NCBI RefSeq assembly: GCF_030036535.1
Contig: NZ_CP080388.1
Location: 1,302,001-1,366,000, forward strand
Direction of reading: 5' to 3'
DNA from: Agrobacterium cucumeris
GTDB lineage: Bacteria > Pseudomonadota > Alphaproteobacteria > Rhizobiales > Rhizobiaceae
Length of the DNA: 64,000 nt
Position numbers and translations under genes: made by a program. Positions within the stretch are counted from its first letter, which is position 1, and every line of letters begins with the position of its first letter. Shown here piece after piece: positions 8,412 through 15,930 of the stretch. Under the pieces are notes generated by a model. That model did no database searches, had not been told where the DNA came from, and saw only the letters and a list, made by a program, of their open reading frames with translations.

Positions 8412-9449
8412 ATGTTGAATGTAAAATTTAAATTCGCGCTCGCCGCCACGGCCCTGTTTGCGGCGCTGCCCTTGGGCTCGGCCCATGCAGCCAGCTATTG
8501 CGGCGAGGGAAAGACTGTCACTTTCGCTGGCATCGACTGGGAAAGCGGCGCCTTCATCACCGAAGTCATGAAGGCCATCCTGTCGAAGGGATATGATTGC
8601 AAGGTCGATTCCATTCCCGGCAATTCGGTGACCCTGGAACAGGCCACGGCCAATAACGACGTCCAGATTTTTGCCGAGGAATGGATCGGCCGGTCTGACG
8701 TCTGGAACAAGGCTGCTGCCGCAGGACAGGTTACCTCGGTCGGCAAGACCTTCGTCGGCGCTTCCGAAGGCTGGTTCGTTCCTGAATATCTGATCAAGGG
8801 TGACGCGACAAAGGGCATAGAGGCAAAGGCCCCCGACCTGAAAAGTGTCGAGCAGCTTTCCGATCCGAAGATCGCCGCCCTTTTTCAGGATCCTGAAGAG
8901 CCGTCCAAGGGACGTTTTCTCAATTGCCCTTCGGGCTGGACCTGTGAGGGTGTCAATACCGCCAAGCTTCAGGCCTACAAGCTCGACACGACCTACGTGA
9001 ACTTCCGCCCGGGCACTGGTACAGCGCTGGATGCGGGGATCAGCGCCGCCTATCTTCAGGGTGAGCCGCTGCTGTTCTATTACTGGAGCCCGACCGCAAT
9101 CATGGGCAAATACAAGCTCGTGCAGCTTTCCGAGCCGGCCTACACCGAAGCCTGCTGGAAGGACCTGACAAGCGCCGATGGCAAGCGGGAGGCCGGATGC
9201 GCTTTCCCGGCGGTTGAGGTCGCCTATGGCGTCAACAGCGACTTCGCGAAGGCCGCGCCGGATATCATCGAAATCCTCGGCAAGGCGACCTTCCCGCTCG
9301 AAGAGGTCAATTCCAGCCTCGCTTATATGGTTGACGAAAAGGCCGATGCAGTGGCCGCAGCGACGCGCTTCCTGAAGACCAAGGGCGACATCTGGGGCGC
9401 ATGGGTGTCGCCAGAGGCCAAGACCCGTATCGAAGCCGCGATCAAGTAG
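8412..9449 (+). CDS. hutX: Glycine betaine/histidine-type ABC transporter substrate-binding protein
   Basis: Periplasmic binding protein of about 345 aa in the OpuAC/ProX family. A Sec signal peptide ends SAHA (about residue 28). The domain pattern (VTFAGIDWESGAFITEVMKAIL near the start; later ALDAGISAAYLQGEPLLFYYWSPTAIMG) is that of quaternary-amine/histidine binders. In Sinorhizobium the HutXWV system of this type takes up histidine, proline and betaines. The ATG at 8412 has AAGGGG eight bases before it and is preferred to an upstream in-frame start. Adjacent to hutW, hutV and a hutH homologue, so histidine is the likeliest ligand. Confidence 0.87.
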   Translation: MLNVKFKFALAATALFAALPLGSAHAASYCGEGKTVTFAGIDWESGAFITEVMKAILSKGYDCKVDSIPGNSVTLEQATANNDVQIFAEEWIGRSDVWNKAAAAGQVTSVGKTFVGASEGWFVPEYLIKGDATKGIEAKAPDLKSVEQLSDPKIAALFQDPEEPSKGRFLNCPSGWTCEGVNTAKLQAYKLDTTYVNFRPGTGTALDAGISAAYLQGEPLLFYYWSPTAIMGKYKLVQLSEPAYTEACWKDLTSADGKREAGCAFPAVEVAYGVNSDFAKAAPDIIEILGKATFPLEEVNSSLAYMVDEKADAVAAATRFLKTKGDIWGAWVSPEAKTRIEAAIK

Positions 9450-9459
9450 TAATCACGGG

Positions 9460-9484
9460 GCCGCATGCCGGATTGGCATGCGGC
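9460..9484 (+). terminator. Hairpin with T-rich tail between hutX and hutW
   Basis: Perfect 10-bp stem GCCGCATGCC/GGCATGCGGC with a 5-base loop, followed by TTTTCTCTTTT. It lies 10 bases after the hutX stop and 70 before hutW, so it is best read as a partial terminator or mRNA-stabilising hairpin that raises binding-protein output over the permease. Confidence 0.75.
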
Positions 9485-9553
9485 TTTTCTCTTTTCCCGT
9501 CAGAGCCGTGACCGTCGGGGACGGAAGACGGCAAAGTGCGAGGACGCCACCCG

Positions 9554-10411
9554 ATGTTTCCTGAAACTCTTCATATTTCCATTCGTGGCCCGATCAACGA
9601 CTTCGTCCAGTCGCTGGTGGTCAATTACGGCTTCGTCTTCAAGGCTATTTCGCAGACCATTCTGCAGGTTATCCTGTTCATGGAATGGATATTGCGCGGC
9701 CTGCCATGGTGGCTGGTCCTGCTTGCCTTCCTGGTGCTCGCATGGTTTGCCGCGCGCAAGATCTCGCTTGTCGTCATGGTCGGGGTCATGCTGCTCGTCG
9801 TCGGCGCCCTCGGGCTTTGGGACCTGACGATGCAGACGCTGGCGCTGATGCTCATCGCCAGCCTGATTTCCATCATCATCGGTGTTCCGGTCGGCATCTG
9901 GCTCGCCAAGAGCCAAATCATGCGGCGTATCACGCTGCCTGTCCTCGACGTCATGCAGACGATGCCGAGTTTCGTTTATCTGATCCCGGCAATTATGCTT
10001 TTCGGCCTCGGCAAGGTGCCGGCGGTGCTCGCGACCATCATCTACGCCGTACCACCGCTGATCCGCCTGACCGATCTCGGCATCCGCCAGGTGGATCGCG
10101 AAGTGGTGGAGGCGGCAACCGCTTTCGGCAGCAGCCCGTCGCAGATCCTGTTCGGCGTCGAACTACCGCTGGCCACACCCACGATCATGGCCGGCCTGAA
10201 CCAGACGATCATGATGGCTCTTTCCATGGTGGTGGTCGCTTCGATGATCGGCGCGCGTGGTCTGGGCGAACAGGTCCTGAACGGGATTCAGACACTGGAT
10301 GTCGGAAAGGGTCTCGAGGCAGGTCTGGGCATCGTCATTCTCGCCATCGTCCTCGACCGTATTACGCAGGGCTTCGGCCAATCCAGCCGGAAGGAGCGCG
10401 GCGATGACTGA
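9554..10411 (+). CDS. hutW: Glycine betaine/histidine-type ABC transporter permease
   Basis: Inner-membrane permease of about 285 aa, ProW/OpuAB family. Several membrane helices are clear (WWLVLLAFLVLAWFA, LALMLIASLISIIIGVPVGI, MALSMVVVASMIGA). The EAA-like loop for contact with the ATPase is at EVVEAATAFGSSPSQILFGVELPLATPTIMAGLNQ split around residues 180-215. The ATG at 9554 is used; GAGG lies about 10 bases upstream. The last 8 bases overlap hutV, indicating tight coupling. Confidence 0.87.
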   Translation: MFPETLHISIRGPINDFVQSLVVNYGFVFKAISQTILQVILFMEWILRGLPWWLVLLAFLVLAWFAARKISLVVMVGVMLLVVGALGLWDLTMQTLALMLIASLISIIIGVPVGIWLAKSQIMRRITLPVLDVMQTMPSFVYLIPAIMLFGLGKVPAVLATIIYAVPPLIRLTDLGIRQVDREVVEAATAFGSSPSQILFGVELPLATPTIMAGLNQTIMMALSMVVVASMIGARGLGEQVLNGIQTLDVGKGLEAGLGIVILAIVLDRITQGFGQSSRKERGDD

Positions 10412-11234
10412 TATCGCAATCCGTAACGTTTCCAAGATTTTCGGCGGCAACTGGAAAGCCGCGCTCGCCATGACGAAGGACGGCGCCGACAAGGCTGAAA
10501 TATTGGCCAAGACCGGTTGCAGCGTCGGCCTCGATGATGTCAGCCTCGATATTGCTGGCAGCCGCATCTTCGTTATCATGGGGCTGTCGGGTTCCGGAAA
10601 ATCGACGCTTGTGCGCCATATCAACCGCCTGATCGAACCGACGAGCGGTGAAATCCTGGTTGGCGGCAGCAATGTGCTTGATCTTAACGCCAAGGACCTG
10701 CGGGATTTCCGCAATCGCCGTGTCAGCATGGTGTTCCAGAATTTCGGCCTCATGCCACACCGCACGGTTATGCAGAATGTCGTTTATGGCCAGCGTGTAC
10801 GCGGGCTTTCGAAGGCGGAAGCAAACCCGATCGGCATGCAATGGATCGAGACCGTCGGGCTTGCCGGTTATGAAAACAAGATGCCCCATCAGCTTTCCGG
10901 CGGCATGAAGCAGCGTGTCGGCCTTGCGCGGGCTCTCGCGGCCGATACCGACGTTATTCTTATGGATGAGGCATTTTCCGCTCTCGATCCGCTGATCCGC
11001 GCCGATATGCAGGATCAGCTTCTGCAGCTGGAGAAGAACCTCTCGAAAACCATCGTCTTCATCACGCATGATCTTGATGAGGCGCTGCGTATCGGTGCGC
11101 AGATCGCGATTCTAAAGGACGGGAAACTGGTGCAGGTCGGGACGCCGGACGATATTCTCAATCGTCCCGCCAATGATTATGTCGCCCGCTTCGTGCAGCG
11201 CCGCACGGGTGCGGCGGTCGCCCACCATGATTGA
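10404..11234 (+). CDS. hutV: Glycine betaine/histidine-type ABC transporter ATPase
   Basis: ATP-binding subunit of 276 aa, ProV/OpuAA family. Walker A GLSGSGKST (about residues 58-66), Q-loop MVFQNFGL, signature LSGGMKQRVGLARAL (about 158-172), Walker B VILMDEAFSALDP and switch histidine FITHDLDEA. It lacks long C-terminal CBS domains, ending soon after VARFVQRR. The start at 10404 has an AAGGAG site and overlaps hutW by 8 bases; its end overlaps the hutH homologue by 8 bases. Confidence 0.9.
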   Translation: MTDIAIRNVSKIFGGNWKAALAMTKDGADKAEILAKTGCSVGLDDVSLDIAGSRIFVIMGLSGSGKSTLVRHINRLIEPTSGEILVGGSNVLDLNAKDLRDFRNRRVSMVFQNFGLMPHRTVMQNVVYGQRVRGLSKAEANPIGMQWIETVGLAGYENKMPHQLSGGMKQRVGLARALAADTDVILMDEAFSALDPLIRADMQDQLLQLEKNLSKTIVFITHDLDEALRIGAQIAILKDGKLVQVGTPDDILNRPANDYVARFVQRRTGAAVAHHD

Positions 11235-12732
11235 GAGCGTTATCATCGATCAGGGTATCTCGTGGCGGGATGTCGCCATGGTGGCAAAAGGTGCACGAAT
11301 GCAGCTTGCCGATGCCGCGTGGAAGCGTATCGCCGCCGCGCGTGACATTGTCGAGGCGCTGGTGTCGAAAGGCGTGCGCGGCTATGGCATCAATACCGGT
11401 GTCGGTGCCCTGTGCGATGTGATCGTGGACAGGGATCGGCAACAGGTTCTGTCGCGAAACATCCTGCTCAGCCATTCCTGCGGGGTCGGAGAGCCGCTGG
11501 GGCGGGAGCAGACACGTGCGATCATGGCCGCGCAGATCGTCAATTTCGCCCATGGTTTTTCCGGCGTCCGCGTGGAAACCGTCGAGGCGCTGCTGGCGCT
11601 TTTGAATGCGGATGTTTTGCCCGTCATTCCCTCACGCGGTTCGGTCGGATATCTCACCCATGCTGCGGCAATCGGGCTGGTATTGATCGGCGAAGGCGAA
11701 GCGGTGCGTGATGGCGAAAGGCTTTCCGGCCGGCAGGCGCTGGGGGCTGTCGGTCTCTCTCCGCTTGTGCCTCTGGCCAAGGAAGGGCTGAGCCTCGTCA
11801 ACGGAACGCCCTGTGCCACCGGACTTGCCTGCCTGGCGCTGTCGCAAATGGAAAATCTGCTGGACTGGGCGGATGCGGCGGCGGCAATGAGCTATGAAAA
11901 TCTGGGCGCGCAATCCGATCCTTTTTCGGCAGCGCCGCTCGCTCTGCGCACATCTCCTGGGCTTCAGGCCGTTGGGAACAATCTCCGCCGTCTGCTGGCG
12001 GATAGTCCCCTCTTGGCGCGCTCGGCGGGGTCGCGCACGCAGGATCCGCTCAGTCTTCGCGCCGTGCCGCAAATCCATGGCGCCATTCGCGACAGCGTCG
12101 CTCAGATCGGCGAAGTGGTGAATCGCGAACTGGCAAGTGTTACGGACAATCCCGTCGTTACCGGTTCGCCTGATATGCCGCAGGTGCATTCGCAGGCCCA
12201 TGCGGTTGGCGCGGCATTGGGGCTTGCCATGGATGGTCTGGCCATAGCCGCTGCAGAACTGGCAAGCATTGCGGAGCGCCGGATCGACCGTCTCGTCAAT
12301 CCGCTGGTCAGCGGCCTGCCGGCTTTTCTGGCGGAAGGCAGCGGTGTCTGCTCCGGTTTCATGATCATTCAATATACGGCAGCGGCGCTGGTGGCGGAAA
12401 ACCGGCGGCTGGCTGCGCCCGCCAGTCTGGATGGCGGCATTACCTCTGCCTTGCAGGAGGATATTCTCACTCACGCCACGTCGGCGGCCGACAAGGCGCT
12501 TTCCATCATCGCCAATCTGGAAACGATTCTTTCAATCGAGATCATGTGTGCGGCGCAGGCTTATGACATGCAACCTGGAAACGCCGGCATGGCGCCCGGC
12601 ACCAATGCCCTCTACCAGCGTGTTCGCGCAGACGTTCCCTTTTACCGCGATGACCGGCCGCTCAATTCCGTGCTTGCCATGGTCGAAAAGCTGCTGCGTG
12701 GCACGAGTGCCGGGATTGAGCATCTGTCATAA
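11227..12732 (+). CDS. hutH: Histidine ammonia-lyase homologue lacking the MIO triad
   Basis: Aromatic amino acid lyase family protein of 501 aa, fourth gene of the hut operon (8-base overlap with hutV). Family landmarks are present: the catalytic-loop Tyr in GYGINTGVG (about residue 53), LSHSCGVGEPL, LVNGT, SLR, SGFMIIQYTAAAL and the QED motif. The segment that normally reads GSVG-ASG-DLAPL reads GSVGYLTH (about 139-146), so the Ala-Ser-Gly that cyclises to the MIO electrophile is absent; QDPYSLR is also QDPLSLR. Normal MIO-dependent histidine deamination is therefore doubtful. The reading frame is intact and full length, so this looks like a diverged paralogue (hutH2-like), not decay. Confidence 0.8.
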   Translation: MIESVIIDQGISWRDVAMVAKGARMQLADAAWKRIAAARDIVEALVSKGVRGYGINTGVGALCDVIVDRDRQQVLSRNILLSHSCGVGEPLGREQTRAIMAAQIVNFAHGFSGVRVETVEALLALLNADVLPVIPSRGSVGYLTHAAAIGLVLIGEGEAVRDGERLSGRQALGAVGLSPLVPLAKEGLSLVNGTPCATGLACLALSQMENLLDWADAAAAMSYENLGAQSDPFSAAPLALRTSPGLQAVGNNLRRLLADSPLLARSAGSRTQDPLSLRAVPQIHGAIRDSVAQIGEVVNRELASVTDNPVVTGSPDMPQVHSQAHAVGAALGLAMDGLAIAAAELASIAERRIDRLVNPLVSGLPAFLAEGSGVCSGFMIIQYTAAALVAENRRLAAPASLDGGITSALQEDILTHATSAADKALSIIANLETILSIEIMCAAQAYDMQPGNAGMAPGTNALYQRVRADVPFYRDDRPLNSVLAMVEKLLRGTSAGIEHLS

Positions 12733-12781
12733 GCGTCGGTGATGCGCCGCCGGTGACGAATTTTATCCACCGGCGTCGTCT

Positions 12782-13681
12782 TCAATCCAGCATCACCATA
12801 TGCGCGGGCAGTTGCTCCTCGAAAAACCTCGAGAAGGTCGCGATGCGGGGCGGCAGCTTCTGGTAGGGCGGATAATAGAGCGTCAGCCAGAGTTCCGGCG
12901 GCGACCAGCCGCGCAGAACATGTGTCAGCCGGCCGCTGCGGATATGTTCGGCGATATGAAACCCCGGCAACATGGCCACCCCGGAACCATCCGCCGCCAA
13001 ATCTGCCAGAACCTCGCCATTATTGGCGCTGAATCTGCGGCCGGCGGAAATCGTGATGCTTGATCCGCCATCCGAAAGGACCCAGTTCTCCCGCCGGCTT
13101 TCACCGCTATAGGCAAGGCAGTCGTCGGGCGTCAGCTCGCCTGGATGTTCCATCTGCGTGAACCGGCTGCCCGGCGCCGCCACCAATATTCTCGGCACGG
13201 CCCTGATCTTGCGCCAGATGGTGAATTTGTCTGATGGAGCAGACGAAATGCGGATCGCGAGGTCGTAGTCGTCATCGACGATGTTGACCAAGCCGTCGGA
13301 CAGCGAAATCTCGAAGCACATTTTCGGGTAAAGTTCCCGGAAACCCGAGAGTATCGGTGGCAAAACGGTTTTCCCGAGCCATGTCGGCGCGCTGATCCTC
13401 AGTCTTCCCTGATCGGCCTTGTGAGCATTCCTGACGTCGCGCCGGGCATTTTCGAGCGCTTCAATTGCCGGCTGTATCTGCGCGGCGAAAACGGCTCCGT
13501 CGGTCGTCAGCGACACCTGGCGGGTGGTGCGGACGAATAATTGCACGCCGAGATCACATTCAAGCGCGGCAATGGCGCGGGTGACGGCTGCTGCCGTCAT
13601 GCCCAGTTCGCGGGCCACCTGCGCGAAGTTGCGCTTTTCGGCCGCCATCAGAAATGTTTTGAGAGCTTTGTGGTCGTTCAT
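12782..13681 (-). CDS. LysR family transcriptional regulator
   Basis: Regulator of 299 aa with the LysR helix-turn-helix at about residues 18-40 (FAQVARELGMTAAAVTRAIAAL) and an effector domain beginning near residue 90 (GRLRISAPTWLGKTVLPPIL). It belongs to the CrgA/AaeR-like branch with a short C-terminus. It is transcribed away from the ring-cleavage cluster that starts at 13799 and is its likely regulator; the 117-base gap has a TTGCA-N9-TGCAA dyad typical of LysR boxes. Confidence 0.9.
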   Translation of the reverse strand: MNDHKALKTFLMAAEKRNFAQVARELGMTAAAVTRAIAALECDLGVQLFVRTTRQVSLTTDGAVFAAQIQPAIEALENARRDVRNAHKADQGRLRISAPTWLGKTVLPPILSGFRELYPKMCFEISLSDGLVNIVDDDYDLAIRISSAPSDKFTIWRKIRAVPRILVAAPGSRFTQMEHPGELTPDDCLAYSGESRRENWVLSDGGSSITISAGRRFSANNGEVLADLAADGSGVAMLPGFHIAEHIRSGRLTHVLRGWSPPELWLTLYYPPYQKLPPRIATFSRFFEEQLPAHMVMLD

Positions 13682-13721
13682 CTCTATTATTTCAAAAACC
13701 GCAATTCAGTCGCAAGAAATA

Positions 13722-13740
13722 TTGCAATTCTTCGATGCAA
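13722..13740. promoter_or_regulatory. Putative LysR box in divergent promoter
   Basis: TTGCA-N9-TGCAA inverted repeat between the LysR gene and the dioxygenase gene. TGCAAT elements recur before the DoxX gene (about 18015-18055), suggesting a second control point for the same regulator. Confidence 0.45.
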
Positions 13741-13798
13741 TCAAGCGGCGTATATCTTTGTCATCGAAACGGACACACCAACGAAGAAAGCGCCGACG

Positions 13799-14731
13799 AT
13801 GATCAAGGATATCAAGGGCCTGCACCACGTTACCTCCATGGCGTCGGATGCGCGGCAGAATAACAGTTTTTTCACCGAAACGCTCGGCCTGCGCCGGGTG
13901 AAGAAGACCGTCAACTTTGATGAGCCCAGCGTCTATCACCTTTATTACGGTGATGAAACGGGAACGCCCGGCACGGTCATGACCTATTTTCCCTTCGCCC
14001 AGATGATGGCCGGTCGTCCCGGTGTCGGTGAAGTGGGCGAGACCCAGTTCTCCATTCCGAAGGGTTCGCTCGGCTTCTGGAAAGATCGTCTCATTGCCAA
14101 AGGTGCCGCCGGCATTCAGGCCGACACGGTTTTCGGCGACAATCGCCTGCGCTTCACCGGTCGCGATGGCGACGGTCTCGCGCTGATCGAAACCGGCAAT
14201 GATGCACGTGCTGGCTGGTTGGCCGAAGGCATATCAGAAGAAAACGCCATACGCGGTTTCACCGGCGCGCGCTTCAATCTTCACGACACGGCTGCGACCG
14301 AGGAGCTTCTGCGTTTCATGGGTTATGAGCGGGCCGAAGTTGAAGGGAACGTCACCCGTTTCGCCATCCCTGGTGGCAATGGCGCGGATACGATCGATCT
14401 GGCGGCGCTGCCGAAGACACCCTTTGCCCGCCCCGGAGCCGGTTCGGTGCACCACATCGCTTTTGCGGTCGAGAACCGCGAAAAGCAGCTCGAAGTGCGT
14501 AAGGCGCTGATGGATACCGGCTATCAGGTAACCCCGGTCATCGACCGCGATTACTTCTGGGCGATCTATTTCCGCACCCCGGGCGGTATCCTGTTCGAGA
14601 TCGCCACCAATGAACCGGGTTTCGACCGGGACGAGGATACCGCGCATCTTGGTGAAGCACTCAAGCTGCCGAACCGGTATGAGCCGTTCCGCAACAAGAT
14701 CGAGGCGAGCCTGGTTCCGCTTGCCGCCTGA
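13799..14731 (+). CDS. Ring-cleaving dioxygenase, VOC superfamily
   Basis: Protein of 310 aa with two glyoxalase/VOC modules: module 1 begins IKGLHHVTSMASDARQNN (residues 4-21) and module 2 has VHHIAFAV (about 220) with the metal-ligand pattern His, His and Glu (IAFAV; GILFEIATNEPGF near 265). This is the MhqO/LinE-like hydroquinone-cleaving group, which opens quinols and helps cells survive quinones. The ATG at 13799 is chosen because homologues begin near IKGLHH; a longer open frame upstream overlaps the LysR promoter. Confidence 0.83.
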   Translation: MIKDIKGLHHVTSMASDARQNNSFFTETLGLRRVKKTVNFDEPSVYHLYYGDETGTPGTVMTYFPFAQMMAGRPGVGEVGETQFSIPKGSLGFWKDRLIAKGAAGIQADTVFGDNRLRFTGRDGDGLALIETGNDARAGWLAEGISEENAIRGFTGARFNLHDTAATEELLRFMGYERAEVEGNVTRFAIPGGNGADTIDLAALPKTPFARPGAGSVHHIAFAVENREKQLEVRKALMDTGYQVTPVIDRDYFWAIYFRTPGGILFEIATNEPGFDRDEDTAHLGEALKLPNRYEPFRNKIEASLVPLAA

Positions 14732-14874
14732 GACGGATCGCTGATCCGAAAAGACTGACCGATACACATTCACGCCTTTTAAAGATGGCTGCCCGCGCCG
14801 GGCAGTCCACTGGCGAAGCCTTGTCAATTTCCACCGCCGCAGATCGGCAATCACCACCTGAACGGAGAACGAAA

Positions 14875-15567
14875 ATGTCCAAGCTCGAAGTCCTGACCCC
14901 CGCCAACAGCCAGTTGATCTTCATCGACCAGCAGCCGCAGATGGCTTTCGGTGTGCAATCGATCGATCGTCAGACCCTGAAGAACAATGTCGTCGGCCTC
15001 GCCAAGGCTGCCCGGATATTCAACATCCCGACGACCATCACGACGGTCGAAACGGAAAGCTTCTCCGGCAACACCTTCCCGGAATTGCTCGCGGTTTTCC
15101 CGGAGAATGATATCCTCGAGCGTACCTCGATGAATTCCTGGGATGACCAGAATGTCCGCGACGCCCTGGCGAAGAACGCTGCCGGTGGCCGCAGGAAGAT
15201 CGTCGTTTCCGGCCTCTGGACGGAAGTCTGCAACACCACCTTCGCGCTCTCGGCGCTCCACGATGTCGCGGATTACGAGATCTACATGGTGGCGGATGCT
15301 TCCGGTGGCACCTCTGTTGATGCACACAAATATGCGATGGACCGCATGGTGCAGGCCGGTATCATCCCGGTCACCTGGCAGCAGGTGCTGCTTGAGTGGC
15401 AGCGCGACTGGGCACGCAAGGAAACCTATGACGCGGTCACCTCGCTGGTGAAGGAACATTCCGGCGCCTATGGCATGGGCATCGACTATGCCGTCACCCA
15501 CGTCCATGGCGGTGAAGAACGCGTCAAACACGGCAAGCGCATCGGCCCCAACCCAGCCCAAAAATAA
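14875..15567 (+). CDS. Isochorismatase-family hydrolase
   Basis: Cysteine hydrolase of 230 aa in the isochorismatase/nicotinamidase fold. FIDQQPQMAFGV holds the catalytic Asp (about residue 20) and VVSGLWTEVCNTTFALSAL carries the nucleophilic Cys near residue 120 with the preceding cis-peptide region. YcaC-like proteins share this pattern; the true substrate is unknown. It has a GGAG site before the ATG at 14875 and follows the dioxygenase in the same direction, so a shared stress or degradation role is likely. Confidence 0.83.
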   Translation: MSKLEVLTPANSQLIFIDQQPQMAFGVQSIDRQTLKNNVVGLAKAARIFNIPTTITTVETESFSGNTFPELLAVFPENDILERTSMNSWDDQNVRDALAKNAAGGRRKIVVSGLWTEVCNTTFALSALHDVADYEIYMVADASGGTSVDAHKYAMDRMVQAGIIPVTWQQVLLEWQRDWARKETYDAVTSLVKEHSGAYGMGIDYAVTHVHGGEERVKHGKRIGPNPAQK

Positions 15568-15579
15568 GCTTTCAACCGC

Positions 15580-15616
15580 GCCGCACCGGAAGGATCGATG
15601 TCCCCTCCGGTGCGGC
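15580..15616 (+). terminator. Inter-cistronic hairpin, weak terminator
   Basis: Stem GCCGCACCGGA/TCCGGTGCGGC (11 bp) followed by TTTCAT, between the isochorismatase-family gene and the XapX gene. The short T-run suggests partial termination or processing. Confidence 0.5.
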
Positions 15617-15639
15617 TTTCATCCATCTAGGAGGTTCCC

Positions 15640-15930
15640 ATGAAAGTCTATCTTCTGTCGCTTGGCGCCGGCCTGCTGGTCGGCATTGTTTACAGCCTGC
15701 TCAATGTGCGTTCACCTGCGCCGCCCATCATCGCTCTTGTCGGCCTGCTTGGCATATTGCTTGGGGAACAGGTCATTCCTTTTGCAAGGTCGATCATCGG
15801 CAAGGAACCGGCCGCCGTTTCGTGGATCAACCAGATCAAGCCGCATGTGTTCGGCCATATGCCGAAGGGCAGCGGAGAGACCGTGGATCTCGCCAGAGCG
15901 AAACAGCCTGTGGATGGGGAGAGAAGCTGA
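15640..15930 (+). CDS. XapX domain small membrane protein
   Basis: Protein of 96 aa with two hydrophobic helices (LLSLGAGLLVGIVYSLLNV and ALVGLLGILLGEQVIPFA), the XapX signature with APPIIALVGLLG between them. XapX proteins are small, of unknown function, and often sit beside hydrolases or degradation genes. An AGGAGG site precedes the ATG. Its stop overlaps the start of the amidohydrolase gene (TGATG). Confidence 0.85.
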   Translation: MKVYLLSLGAGLLVGIVYSLLNVRSPAPPIIALVGLLGILLGEQVIPFARSIIGKEPAAVSWINQIKPHVFGHMPKGSGETVDLARAKQPVDGERS

